A stretch of 64,000 bases of DNA from Enoplolaimus lenunculus (GCA_030248215.1 JASANG010002239.1:1-64000), one strand, 5' to 3'. Positions 1 through 11,857 are shown, numbered from the stretch's first letter. The notes: generated from the letters alone by a model not told the origin. Program-made: numbers and translations.

Positions 1-2010
1 CAATATCGACACAACCAAAAATGTTAAAATTTTACCAAAATAAAAAGAACATCTCATATTAATTAAATGGAAACTCCTCAAGAATCTAATCAAAGAAGTT
101 CTTTGCACAAGCCAAATCTTAATGGCGTGACGCGGTTTTTCAGTTCACAATAATTAAAAATTCGCATCATGACTGTCTGCTTGTGGTATAACCAACTACT
201 CGCAAACTGTCAGCTGAATTTAGGCCAGAAACAACTACTACTTAATGGACAAACTGTTCCCTTAGAAAATCGATAAAAAAGCCTTAACTTCGTAAGTAAA
301 CCTGTAGTTCAAATACTATACCTGCGTTATGTGAAAAGTTATGTTGGGGAAAATTAAATACTACTAAAATTCCAACAGAAGTTATATTTGGAACCGACGG
401 AAATTATAAGTCAGTATTCGACAGCTAATTGCATGAATATTAAGGCAGCGCGTTGCATTGCAAAAACTAAAAACAGTAGAATACCAGTTAAAATCATTAA
501 TTTAAACAATTATGCTGTGAAACTTCAAAACAAAACACTACTAGGAAATTGTTCCGAATATAAACAAACACAGATATCTACACACTGTCATGAAATAATA
601 CACAGTCAACCCCAATGCACTGATTTACCAAAGGGTGTTGACTTAGATAATTTGAAAATAAACAACGAACAAAAGCAAAATTTAATTAAGCTGTTAAAGG
701 AGTTTAGCGATATTTTTGAATCAGATAATATTCCAGTCGGAAAAGTTACTTCAATAGAACATAGAACAGATGCCGGGGATCACACACCGATTAAACAAGC
801 ACCATATCGTGCGACACATGCACAACGTCCAAAAACACAAAAACACATTGAAAAAATGTTAACTAATGATATAATTGAGCCATCGAATAGTCCATGGTCA
901 TCGCCAATAGTTTTAACGCCCAAAAAGGATGGTTCAATGCGATTTTGCGTTGATTACAGAAAACTAAACAAAATCACAAAGCACGATACATATCCATTAC
1001 CCAGAATAGACGATACCCTAGATGTTTTGGGGAAAGCCAGATTTTTCTCAACTCTTGATATAAGCTCAGGTTATTGGCATATTCCTATTAAAAATTCGGA
1101 TAAAGAAAAAACCGCTTTCGTATCCCATAAAGGTTTATACCAATTCAAAGCCATGCCATTCGGTTTAACAAACGCTCCAGCTACATTTCAACGATTAATG
1201 GAAACAATTTTACGCGGGCTTACGTTTGAAAAATGTTTAGTTTATATAAATGATTTATAATTTTTGGAGATACCTTTGAAAACCACCAAATTAACCTCCG
1301 AGAAGTTTTTAAAAGAATTCGTTCAGCAAATTTAAAAGTAAAAGGACAAAATTGCTGTTTTCTGCGTGAAGAAGTACCATACCTCGGACATATTATAAGT
1401 AGATCCTGCAAAAGTTGAAAAAGTAGCGAATTTTTCTACCCCAAGTAATGTAAAAGAATTAAAATCATTTCTTGGCCTCGTATCGTATTATCGAAATTTT
1501 ATAGAAAATTTTTCATTTATTACCTACCCATTAAACTTGCTAACCCGTAAAAACGTTGATTTTGTGTGGTCTGAACAATGCCAACGATCTTTTGAACTTT
1601 TGAAATCAAATCTATGCACAGCACCAGTATTGAAATTTCCCGATTTCTCGAAACCATTCGAAGTGCATACCGATGCTAGTGGATATGGTCTAGGTGCTGT
1701 CCTAGCTCAAACCATGAATGAAACTGAATACGTGGTTGCCTACGCTAGCCGCCTACTGTCACCACTTGAATGCAAATATGCCGCGATTGAAAAAGAAGCA
1801 CTAGCAATAAAATGGGCAATAAACATTTTCGCCCCTACTTGCACGGAACACATTTCATTGTAAAGACTGATCATAACCCATTACGTTGGTTGATGTCAAT
1901 GAAAGACACGTCAGCAAGATTAACTAGATGGTATTTAGAATTACAACCATACTCCTTCGATATAATACACCGCCGAGGTTATGAAAATGCTAATGCAGAT
2001 AGTCATATAT
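1..2010 (+). pseudogene. Gypsy-type pol fragment, copy 1 (protease end, RT, RNase H), broken
   Basis: Frame 388-1260 carries a Ty3/gypsy reverse transcriptase: the first catalytic Asp lies in FFSTLDISSGYW and the palm motif is MPFGLTNAPATFQ. At the YxDD site the sequence reads YIND (1243-1254), so the first Asp is Asn, and a stop follows at 1258. RT continues in another frame to about 1400, then the connection domain and RNase H (TDASGYGLG near 1670, TDHNPLRWL near 1867) follow with another frameshift near 1830. Residues before 388 are the C-terminal half of the aspartic protease, already frameshifted. There is no gag, no integrase and no LTR. It ends abruptly at 2010, exactly where the inverted copy at 3576 ends. 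It cannot encode a working polymerase. Confidence 0.93.
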
Positions 2011-2384
2011 AAAGCAGGAAAAAACCAAAAAATACCCCCCCCCCCAACCCACCACCTAGGAAAGGAAAAAGAAAAAGAAAGAATACCCTGTACCCCGTTC
2101 GGCGGGGAGGACGGAGGCAGCACGAAAGGAGGGAAAGAAGGAGGCAAAGGAAATGAGCAAAATTTCCAGCCACTCCAGCGGCCGGTACATGTAATTCCTG
2201 AAGTTGCAGTGAGGCTGTTTTATATTTATACCTGCATGTTTTTATTGGCCCTGTATAAGAGTGTGGTGGCGCATCAAATTATTGCAGAAATTCAGGCCAC
2301 TCTATAAGGGGTGTATCACAATTTCAGCCAAGCTTGTATCAAATTCAGCGTGCAATTTTTACAGTTATTATATTTGACTCAAAA

Positions 2385-2516
2385 ATGGCAAAGCAACCCG
2401 ATAGCAGGGTTTCGTCACCGCTCAATCCGGATGCACCGGAGTTCCAGCCCTCGACCTCTGAAGCCAGGTGGGTAGCTTCTCACCTGACACCGGAGGTCGA
2501 GGATGACGCGAATCAG
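2385..2516 (+). CDS. Candidate first exon encoding a PAM2 motif
   Basis: An ATG at 2385 opens 44 codons that end exactly at a good splice donor, CAG|GTAATG (2514-2522), in phase 0. Residues 11-22 read SPLNPDAPEFQP, which fits the PAM2 consensus (L-N-P-x-A-x-x-F-x-P) that binds the MLLE domain of poly(A)-binding protein and of UBR5 in proteins such as PAIP2, ataxin-2 and Tob. The rest is polar and acidic (EVEDDANQ at the end), as expected for a disordered N-terminus. No following exon was recognised, so the full product is unknown. It could be the N-terminus of a host gene or of a retroelement protein. A chance match is possible in a 12-residue motif, but start, donor and motif coincide. Confidence 0.4.
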
Positions 2517-3514
2517 GTAATGCTATTTTTGAGTGATATTTGCAAAATTATCTAGATGGTATGTGGAGTTCGTGTTAGTACTAATAAATTTCTAATCTCT
2601 GTTTCGCGGTACCATTTGTTAGTTAATTTGTCCGCTTTCTGTTGCTTAGGCTTAAGCAATCCACCCGCATGGTGGGGACTTGCGCTTAGCTCCCCTTACA
2701 CATAGTATTTATTACACACACTAGGTTGCGCCGACTCATTCCGGACTGGTCCGTACTTTCTTCTATTTTCCAGTCTTTTTCTTTTTATTCCTGTTTTCAC
2801 TCGTCCATGGGTTAACCCGCCTTTTTCTTAGTTTCCTTAGTGCTAGTCTAGTCACCCGCGGGCCGTATGCATATGTTGCTTAGCTTGCTTAAGCAATGGG
2901 GTATGTATGCACTGGCACTGGAATGAATCGGCGCCGTTTAAGTATTTGGCATGTTTTATTAATTGGAATAGAGTTCGGAATGGAAACCGCGTATAAGGTT
3001 TTATCTACTCGAAAGGTGGTTAGTGAATAAAGTATTTTGCTGAAGTTGTGAAGTGCACGTTTTACCACAATTTTTGGATTCCAGTATCAGTGTAGTAAAC
3101 TGTCGCGAGCTGAAATTTTTTTAAATACTCGCAAATTCGTTTTTTTGCTCGCAGTTTCCTAAATTTTATCAGTTGTCAATTAGCTAAGTGGCATGAGTGT
3201 ATCTAGTTCAATTTCGGCCGCTGTTGTAACGGCCTGGCTATGTCGTTGCGCATGTGCGATTTCGGGCGTTAGCGGCTTGTAGCAGCGCTTAGGCCTAGGA
3301 CTGTTGACTGGATCCTGCTACTTCGGTTAGCTGCGTTTGGGCCTAGCGGAGCTGCTCCGTCCGGAACGTGCATGGGTGGCGATGTAGCTCAGGCCGGGAG
3401 ACATTTTGCTCATGTTGGATTCCTCGTAACCCTCCTGTGTTGGTGACATTCGGACGTACCTACCATAGTCACGGGACGCCGTAAAAACGTATTGGAGCTG
3501 TTTAATTTTCCATC

Positions 3515-3565
3515 ATAAGTCAAAAGTTGCCGGGGGTAGGCGGCGGGCAAAACTTTTAGACTTAT
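3515..3565. repeat. Imperfect hairpin beside the arm junction
   Basis: ATAAGTCAAAAGTTGCC is followed after a G-rich loop by its near reverse complement (GGGCAAAACTTTTAGACTTAT region). It sits 11 bp outside the end of the second gypsy arm and is absent beside the first. Confidence 0.6.
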
Positions 3566-3575
3566 AGCTGCGTTA

Positions 3576-5960
3576 ATATATGACTATCTGCATTAGCATT
3601 TTCATAGCCTCGGCGGTGTATTATATCGAAGGAGTATTGTTGTAATTCTAAAGACCATCTAGTTAATCTTGCTGACGTGTCTTTCACTGACATCAACCAA
3701 CGTAATGGGTTATGATCAGTCTTTACAATGAAATGTGTTCCGTGCAAGTAGGGGCGAAAATGTTTATTGCCCATTTTATTGCTAGTGCTTCTTTTTCAAT
3801 CGCGGCATATTTGCATTCAAGTGGTGACAGTAGGCGGCTAGCGTAGGCAACCTTGTATTCAGTTTCATTCATGGTTTGAGCTAGGACAGCACCTAGACCA
3901 TATCCACTAGCATCGGTATGCACTTCGAATGGTTTCGAGAAATCGGGAAATTTCAATACTGGTGCTGTGCATAGATTTGATTTCAAAAGTTCAAAAGATC
4001 GTTGGCATTGTTCAGACCACACAAAATCAACGTTTTTACGGGTTAGCAAGTTTAATGGGTAGGTAATAAATGAAAAATTTTCTATAAAATTTCGATAATA
4101 CGATACGAGGCCAAGAAATGATTTTAATTCTTTTACATTACTTGGGGTAGAAAAATTCGCTACTTTTTCAACTTTTGCAGGATCTACTTATAATATGTCC
4201 GAGGTATGGTACTTCTTCACGCAGAAAACAGCAATTTTGTCCTTTTACTTTTAAATTTGCTGAACGAATTCTTTTAAAAACTTCTCGGAGGTTAATTTGG
4301 TGGTTTTCAAAGGTATCTCCAAAAATTATAAATCATTTATATAAACTAAACATTTTTCAAACGTAAGCCCGTGTAAAATTGTTTCCATTAATCGTTGAAA
4401 TGTAGCTGGAGCGTTTGTTAAACCGAATGGCATGGCTTTGAATTGGTATAAACCTTTATGGGATACGAAAGCGGTTTTTTCTTTATCCGAATTTTTAATA
4501 GGAATATGCCAATAACCTGAGCTTATATCAAGAGTTGAGAAAAATCTGGCTTTCCCCAAAACATCTAGGGTATCGTCTATTCTGGGTAATGGATATGTAT
4601 CGTGCTTTGTGATTTTGTTTAGTTTTCTGTAATCAACGCAAAATCGCATTGAACCATCCTTTTTGGGCGTTAAAACTATTGGCGATGACCATGGACTATT
4701 CGATGGCTCAATTATATCATTAGTTAACATTTTTTCAATGTGTTTTTGTGTTTTTGGACGTTGTGCATGTGTCGCACGATATGGTGCTTGTTTAATCGGT
4801 GTGTGATCCCCGGCATCTGTTCTATGTTCTATTGAAGTAACTTTTCCGACTGGAATATTATCTGATTCAAAAATATCGCTAAACTCCTTTAACAGCTTAA
4901 TTAAATTTTGCTTTTGTTCGTTGTTTATTTTCAAATTATCTAAGTCAACACCCTTTGGTAAATCAGTGCATTGGGGTTGACTGTGTATTATTTCATGACA
5001 GTGTGTAGATATCTGTGTTTGTTTATATTCGGAACAATTTCCTAGTAGTGTTTTGTTTTGAAGTTTCACAGCATAATTGTTTAAATTAATGATTTTAACT
5101 GGTATTCTACTGTTTTTAGTTTTTGCAATGCAACGCGCTGCCTTAATATTCATGCAATTAGCTGTCGAATACTGACTTATAATTTCCGTGGGTTCCAAAT
5201 ATAACTTCTGTTGGCAGTTCAGTAGTATCTAATTTTCCCCAACATAATTTTTCACAGAACGCAGGTATAGTATTGGAAACTAGCAGGTTCACTGACGAAG
5301 TTATGTCTTTATGTCTGATTTTGAAGGGAACAGTTTGTCCATTAAGTAGTAGTTGTTTCTGGGCTAAATTCAGCTGACAGTTTGCCAGTACTGGGTTACC
5401 AAGCAGACAGTCATGATGCGAATTTTTAATTATTGTGAACTGCACAAATTGTGTCACGCCATTAATATTCAATGGTGCAAGAACTTCTTTGATTAGATTT
5501 AAGGAGTTTCCATTGACTGATATCAGATGTTTCTTTGATTTTGGTAAAATTTGAACATTTGGTTGTGTTGATATTGTCAGGGACACGACACTTTCTAATT
5601 CCGCAATCATGCCTCTGTGACCACTGCATACTATTTTGGAGTTGCTATTAGTATTGTTGCTGCCATTATCGCGTGCTATTACCGTTGTTACAATTTCTAT
5701 AATTTTTGTACTGAGTGTGTTAATTGTTCCTACTATATACGTATCTGTTTCGTCATTTTTTTGCCTCATGCGAACTTTACCTAGTGTCTCTCCAACGTCG
5801 CTTAATGACTCCTAAGTTATCGCCAATAGCGTGTTGCTTTTGTAACTGCGAAGCGAATTCTATAACACTAATTATCAGCGTCTGACAACGCACAAATAGA
5901 TTTGTGTAGAGGACGGGTAGAATCAAAAACGGGGCAGAATGGCTACTCGAGAAAATATCA
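3576..5960 (-). pseudogene. Gypsy-type pol fragment, copy 2, inverted and broken
   Basis: This is the mirror copy of 1-2010: position n pairs with 5586-n through the RT and RNase H part. Frame 5198-4326 is RT with the same YIND site and the same stop; 4049-3723 and 3774-3562 are RNase H in two frames, with the same frameshifts as copy 1. The upstream frame 5769-5158 is better preserved than in copy 1 and covers the C-terminal half of a retropepsin (CLLGNPVLANC) plus the linker to RT. Upstream of 5769 similarity fades; a degenerate protease-like stretch may lie at 5870-5950. It lacks gag, integrase and LTRs. Differences from copy 1 in the RT part are few (for example Arg to His before the palm). 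Confidence 0.93.
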
Positions 5961-6799
5961 AAGGGGACCTACGCATATTTTTATGTATGTAACTGAATAT
6001 GGTCTTTTCTATATATGTGTATAAGTTGTTTTTGTACATGGATATTCGCGGGTTAACCGATCACTCAATTAGCCGAATTACGTAACCCTACGTAGAGTGC
6101 CCCCTGACTGGCGCTCAACTGCTCAAACTTGTACTATTTTAGGATATTCACGGCTTTGTGTAAGTATTCACTAGGTGACATCCAAACTGTGCGTTAAGAG
6201 TTAGTCTACGTCTCAATGTAGCCCTAGTTTGTTTTTATCTCACCTTTTCTTGTCTCACTATTACGCGTGATATTTTGAAATTGCAAGATTTACACAGGCT
6301 AGGAATGCAGTTTGAGACGACGTTTTAGCGTTTACGACCGTTAAACAGGGTAATTAACGACCAACGTACGTAAGGATTTTAAAAGATATATGTAACGTTC
6401 GATCGGCTCGAGTAGCACTTGAAAGGTAGCGGCCCGCAAGTAGGCTTTGAGTTTCACTATAACATTGTTGAGCAATTTATTTTGAGTTTAAATGAGGCGG
6501 CGTTTCGAGGTTTTGGATTGAAAGAGGGGTCAGTTAAGGGAACAAAATTCATGACGGCTTTCTGGCCTGTTTTCGCGACAAATCAGCACTCGAGGGCGCC
6601 GGGTGCTAAATTCTGAGAGCGAGTGACTACGCGCAGAGTCTCCCCATAGAATATGCTAAGGCTTGTCGCTGGCATTTCCCTTATACTTGTTACATTTGGT
6701 ATTTGCAGTTAAGGGGTTGTGTTTAGTGTTCAGTTTCTACGACCCCGGGGTATCTAGAGGTTGTGAAGACCTGCATTGCGAGGTGTAACACCGACAACC
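5961..6799. other. No recognisable gene
   Basis: The only open frame worth noting (6419-6616) has no family resemblance I can see. Sequence style resembles the region up to 10300, which may all belong to one decayed element. Confidence 0.4.
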
Positions 6800-7770
6800 C
6801 GACGGGACGGGTAATAACCCTGACCACGGATCGGAGACGGATAGTTCAGGAATCCCGCCCGACCTAAGTTTGAGATTTTGTGTGTGTGGCATTGTGCGGA
6901 TCCGGAAGTGAAAAATGCCAAAACAGGAATTCTCAGGTAGGCTGGGGAAACCTATACCAATTGCTAGACCTCCCTGCGCTGAGCAATAAAAATACCCTGA
7001 CCTTGGGTCTGCGATCATCCTCTCGGGAGTTATGGCCCCTCGAACTTTTGAAAATGTGTGTGCAAATTTTACGGATCCTAGGGTGGAAAAATGCAAAAAC
7101 ATGAATTTTGGAATCGGAGGTCGAGACCCATATCATTCGACGCAGCTCATCGAGCTGAGTAATAAAACCACCCTGACTTGGGGTCCCCGACCTCTCGTTC
7201 ACAAGTTATGGGCTTTCGAACTTTCAGCATTTTGTATGTGTAAATTTTACGGATTCTAGAGGTGAAAAATGCAAAAATATGAATTTCGGAATCTGCTGTT
7301 GAAACCCATATCAGTCGATAGAGCTCGCCGAGCTGAGTAAGAAAAATACACTGACTGGGGGTCGGAAGTCATTCGTTCAAGAGTTAAAGGTCTCCAGAGT
7401 TTCTGAAATTTAGTGTGTAAAATTTACGGATCCGAGGTCGAAAAATGCAAAAATGCAAATTTTGGAATTAAGTATCGAGATTGGTATCCATCGACGCAGC
7501 TTTTCACGCTGAACAAGAAAAATACCCTGACTCTGGGTCTGGGACCAATCGTTAAGACGTTACTAGCACTTGAAATTTTCGAAATTTTACGTGTAACACT
7601 TTACGGATCCCCGGTCCAAAAATGCAGAATCACGTTTTCCGGAATCTAGGGTTGGGACTGGTCCTATCGGGTCCGGCGCATCGCAATGAGCAATAAAATC
7701 ACCCTGACCGCTGTTCGGAAACCGATACTTGCAAAAGTTATGGCTAGCCCAAGGCCCGTAATCTTGGCGG
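6800..7770. repeat. Tandem array of about 177 bp units
   Basis: The anchor GGATCC/GGATTC occurs at 6898, 7073, 7251, 7428 and 7606, spaced 175, 178, 177 and 178 bp. A second anchor (GAGCAATAAAA.ACCCTGAC and variants) occurs at 6981, 7157, 7335, 7511 and 7688 with the same spacing. Each unit also carries GAAAAATGCAAAAA and a TTCGAACTTTT-like stretch. Units are diverged from each other. The overlapping short ORFs lie in different frames, so the array looks non-coding. Confidence 0.88.
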
Positions 7771-8490
7771 ACTCTCTGAGTCGATTAAGAGTGTCTAGAG
7801 TGTGTGTGTTCCTTGAGTTCGGCTGAAGCCATAGTGCAAGCATTTCGGGAATAGCACAGAAATTTTTCTTAAGACTGTCTCGACACTTTACCAGGAATTA
7901 TGAGTGCACGGGTTTGTGACGTTTAAATGTATACGCCTTGTATCCGTTTGCCTTATCGTTTGTGCTTTCGTGTTTGTATTATTGTTTTGTTGGCCAGGTT
8001 GGGTAGGAAACCCTAGCGAATTTTGAACTTGTGACACTTTAGCACAGTCTACGTACATTAGCTGGTTTGGCAAAAGAAATTCCAGGGTTGTAGGCACACG
8101 CTAACCGCTAGAGTAGTAGTGGTGAATTTCAGTTGATTAAATAACCTGGCCGCTTATGACATAGATTTCGCTCTCTAGTTTTTACTGGATTTTGATACAT
8201 CTCGTTTGGTTTTTGTGCTTTCTATTTTTGTCCTGCCTTTAATTTTTATACTCTGTTTTGTATTGTATCTTGGTGCCTTAACTATTGACAGTGAGATAGG
8301 CCCTGTACGCGGGAATGGACAACCTAAGTGAAAAGTCGCGCGCGCGTACCAGTATTTTGAGGGAGTCGTCCAACCCTGTCAGCTCTGCCCACAACATCCG
8401 AGATTGCCATCTGCCCCTTGGCCACACCGCTTAGACTTAATTTTATCAGCCCACCCCTTCGCTAAGAATGTTGAGATTGCGTGTAAACCC
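7771..8490. other. No gene; contains a weak tRNA-like scrap
   Basis: Minus strand 8120-8070 has TAGCGGTTAGCGTG, which resembles a tRNA A box, but no B box follows. The rest is T-rich leader-like sequence upstream of the promoter at 8491. Confidence 0.3.
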
Positions 8491-8745
8491 TTACAGCCAA
8501 TCAGCGGCCGCCTGACAAAGTTGTTTACGTTTTCTCATTGGCTCACGCAGCCTAAGTTTTGTCAGCCAATCACGTGGCTTCGCTGCGTCTGCCTTGTGTG
8601 AAATTTCATTGGCTCTTTGCAGCCGCAGTATTTTCAACCAATCGCATCGCTCGAACCGCGCCTGCCTCATTTAGAATTTCATTGGTTGAGTGCTGAGAGA
8701 AAAAGGTATATAAACGCAGTGCACGGCTGCAAAGTTCAGTTCAGT
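8491..8745 (+). promoter_or_regulatory. RNA polymerase II promoter with six alternating CCAAT boxes, TATA and initiator
   Basis: CCAAT boxes lie at 8497, 8566 and 8638 on the plus strand and as ATTGG at 8537, 8608 and 8681. They form three repeats of about 71 bp, each with one box in each orientation. TATATAA follows at 8707-8713 and an initiator-like TTCAGT at 8735-8740, about 30 bp downstream, as expected for a TATA-driven start. The second box overlaps a CACGTG-type E box (8571-8576). CCAAT boxes in this setting normally bind NF-Y. The array resembles the U3 region of an LTR or the promoter of a strongly expressed gene. Nothing recognisable is encoded just downstream. Confidence 0.75.
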
Positions 8746-10310
8746 TTTGATTTTCTTCGGTTTTCAGTCGCGAAGCGCGAGCCGCGACACAGCAAACCGA
8801 GTTTTCGGTGCACTGTATGGCGACACGGTGCACTCGAAATTCTCGGGGCGCTGACTAAGTCAGGGGGGTACTGCGCGTTACGCGCAGGGGGTAACTAGGT
8901 GCGTAAGAGGGGGCCGCACTAGGATTTTCTCGGTATCACAAAGGGGGTGTGAGTTGAAATTCTACCTTAAACTTTGCCTGGCGTTGGCGACAACGCAGGT
9001 ACAAATTTTCCTGCTAATCTCGTGAAGGGGTACGTATCATGTGAAACGTAGTAGGCGTGTGATCAGGATAAAAAATTTGAGGCCTGAATTTTAGTGAATA
9101 GTCACTGGCCAAGACAAAAATCTATTTAGTAACACTCAGAGTATTGAGTGTCAACGGCAGCAGGAAGGCCAAGTCAGCCCGATGCTAAGCATTAGGGAAT
9201 TGTCAAACAAAAGAGCTAAGGCCCTGCCTGTCAAGAACAAAGCTTTCGTATGCCCCGTGAATTCAGACGATTCTAGTCAGGCCCTAGGAACTCAGCTGTA
9301 AGGCATACGACCGCCGTTGAGTATGAAACTGCTGAATATGCAGCCGTGCGAGACCTAGGCTTAGGAGTGTACAGGATATATAGTTGTAAGAATCAGGCGC
9401 GGTTTGTCACCCCTGTTTGCGAATTCGCCCTCAACTTTGTGGCTGACTCAAGGAATACTTTAGCTCACTTGACCACCTGCAACTCATGTGGTACGCACGC
9501 GTGTCTTCTTGAATATGTATTTAGAAACCATGGGTATGCTCATTCAACAGTGTGCTCTCCACGCAGCAGCTCCGCCGCGCGAGGTATGCATGACTCTGCC
9601 CTTGCCACTTCAACAGACAACGCCCTAAGCAGCTTGACACAGGGAAATCATTGACATGAGCATACCCAGGGGGAACAATACGCAACTATTCCATAACAAC
9701 TAGTCAACATTAGGTCGTGGTAAGATTATCCCAGCGTGCAGAGATCTAGAAGTGCATAAGAGTTCAAATCGCAATTTCGCTTTCAGTCAGCAATTTCAAT
9801 CAACTTTCAGTTAATTTTATCGTATACGGCGCTCTGCGTGCAAAATAACTATAGGCTGTCAAGCTGGAAACTGATTAGTCCCAGTTTCGTTGCATAGAGG
9901 TAAATACATGAAATAAAATGTGCAGATTCAATAAACCAAAACTTTAGGTTGTGTTCCTTGTTGAACCCTTGAGCAGTCGAGAAAATTCCTGGCCTAGAGC
10001 CATGGTTGAAATTTCAAGAGATAAAACAGTACTGGTGCGAACCAAACTACCCATTTTGGAGCAAAAACCCAGAGCCGCGGGTCGATTCGCCCTCTATTAC
10101 AATAGACTAATAACCTAGACATCCAAATTCTACAAAATTGCAATAGGTGTTTAGGTGAAATCAACGAACCTTGTCAGGTGACCAAGTACTCACCAGGATT
10201 TAGGCGCAGAAATCATTAGTCCTAATCATGAAAATCAGCGGCAACCACACCCTTCCGAATTATAACTATGTGTTGGGGGCTCGACTTAGCCACGCACGCG
10301 AGTGTTCATG
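8746..10310 (+). other. Putative transcribed region of unknown content
   Basis: This lies downstream of the promoter at 8491. No protein family is recognisable; the frame 9346-9654 is the longest and has no known motif. Poly(A)-signal hexamers AATAAA occur at 9912 and 9930, in the plus orientation, so a roughly 1.2 kb non-coding transcript or the R-U5 part of a long LTR is possible. Confidence 0.35.
9532..9667. repeat. 12 bp perfect inverted repeat
   Basis: TGGGTATGCTCA at about 9532 is matched by TGAGCATACCCA ending near 9667, with a 112 bp loop. It falls inside the putative transcript. Confidence 0.55.
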
Positions 10311-10479
10311 AGAGCTTAGGCGTATGACGACGTTGGAATTTTGTGACTCTCAAAACCCGACGTCACGCCTGGGGGACCATCATCCGCTAGACACGTCGGC
10401 TTACTAGGCAGACCCACGGCCATGAACACCCGTGAGGGATACCACTCGGATTCGTCCGCAGAGGTACCCGTTGGTCGCA

Positions 10480-11857
10480 GCCGTAACAATTTTGAATTGC
10501 AAGCAATATCACTCAGAATGTTTATTTCAGAACCGGAATCGCAAAGAGCATCCATTTGAACTGATCCAATTTTCACAAAATAAATGGTAAATTCTTGCAA
10601 CAATTTTCAGTATGTGTTATTTTCTAATTAAATTTTTCACCAATATTTTTAAGAGATTGTATCTTGTTTGGCAAATGAAGGTTTTTTGTTCACTTGGGGG
10701 CGTTGGCATACACAATCCGGGCATCTTTTCCTCCTTATGGAAACCCTGGATCAGTTTTCCGTGAAATCAAATTGGTTTGTTTGATTATTGTTCATCTGTG
10801 GTATAATGTGTTGGAAGTTATGTGGAACATATGGTGAACTAGGATATGAAGGTGGTGGAGTTTGATATGGTATGGAATTAGAAGCCTGTGCTTGAAAAGT
10901 ATGATTTTGTTTTAGAGATCGGCATTGATTAGTGTAGTGGTTATTTGTGTTACAGATAAAACAGTGTTTTTGGGGTCGGTTTTGCATATTTTTGAACCGA
11001 TTCAATTGATTATGTTGAGATTTTGGATTTTGAGACAATTTGTTTCTTTTAGAGTTTCGATTTCAAGTTGGGCTGTAAGGTTGTTTAACTGATTTTCTAG
11101 TGATTTGATTTTATTTGTGTAATCTTGGGATATTGTTGTTGTTGATGATGTTGTAGTTGTTTGTGAGAGTTTTTGTGATAGGTCATTAATTGCTTCAAGC
11201 ATTATTTTTTGTGTATCTTTGATTATGTTTGAGTTATGTGAGGATTCATGTTGTTTGCTTAATTGCAGTTTCTTGTCTTTTGGCTAAAGTAACAGCTTTA
11301 TCAAATGTCAAATTTTTTATATCTTTTTGCAGTAGTATTTGTTGGTATTGCGAAAGAGATCTATATATAAAGTTTTTTAGTTTAATTTCAGAAATTTCAT
11401 GTTCGATAGCTTTAGGGTATGATTTGTGTACAAGAGAATTTATTGCTTCCGCAAATTCATCGATAGATTCATGTGGCTGTTGGTAGCGAGTGTTTAATTC
11501 AGCCCAACTGATACCACTATCTGGGGTAAATTTATCAATGATTTTGTTTTTAATTTCATGAAAAGATAAATTTTGGTTTAAGGTATCGTAATAATAACCA
11601 GCTCGTGAGGTTAGAAAAGCCGGTAAAATTTGTTTTTGCCTTGCTTCAGACCAGTTATTAGCGTTAGCAACACGGACAAAGTCTCGAAACCAAGTTCTCA
11701 CATTTTTACCAGGTTCCGTTCCACTAAAATTCTCAGGTAAAACTATTGTATTGTTAGTTGGAAACGGTATAGATTTGGAATTTAGCGTCTCGTTGGCCAA
11801 CATAGTATATCCAGATTTTCTTTGAAGTGTATCTAGTTTTCCAGATCTTAAAATCAT
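10480..11857 (-). pseudogene. Gypsy-like gag and start of protease, frameshifted and truncated
   Basis: The likely start is the ATG at 11857 (MILRSGKLDT). Frame to 11246 is a retrotransposon capsid domain: WFRDFVRVANANNW, then a stretch typical of the Retrotrans_gag family (FTPDSGISWAELN, QQPHESIDEFAEAINSL). A frameshift near 11249 leads to a Gln/Thr/Asn-rich coiled coil (11215-11040). Another near 11030 leads to a CCHC zinc knuckle, CFICNTNNHYTNQC (C-x2-C-x4-H-x4-C), near 10950. The last recognisable part is DALCDSGSEINILS near 10540, the aspartic protease active-site loop (DSG). Homology stops near 10485, so protease end, RT and integrase are missing. This is nucleic-acid packaging and maturation machinery of a dead element. 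It may be the same family as the pol fragments at 1-5960, but the pieces do not join. Confidence 0.88.

Larger units (their letters stand above)
2011..3575. other. Loop between the two inverted gypsy arms
   Basis: This 1.57 kb stretch separates the two inverted pol arms and is not itself duplicated. It is less AT-rich than the flanks, has a C run at 2034-2043, and holds the PAM2 exon candidate at 2385-2516, an AATAAA-type signal near 3027 and a hairpin at 3515-3565. The element GTTGCTTAG...AAGCAAT appears twice (about 2640 and 2877). I recognise no complete gene. Confidence 0.5.

Noticed and set aside
1220-1411. Minus-strand ORF (and its twin at 4175-4366)
   Set aside because: Shadow of the RT frame on the opposite strand, duplicated because the arms are duplicated.
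6880-7649. Repeated ORFs with similar peptides (GxEKCKNxNFGI)
   Set aside because: They fall in different frames of the 177 bp repeat, so the likeness comes from the DNA repeat.
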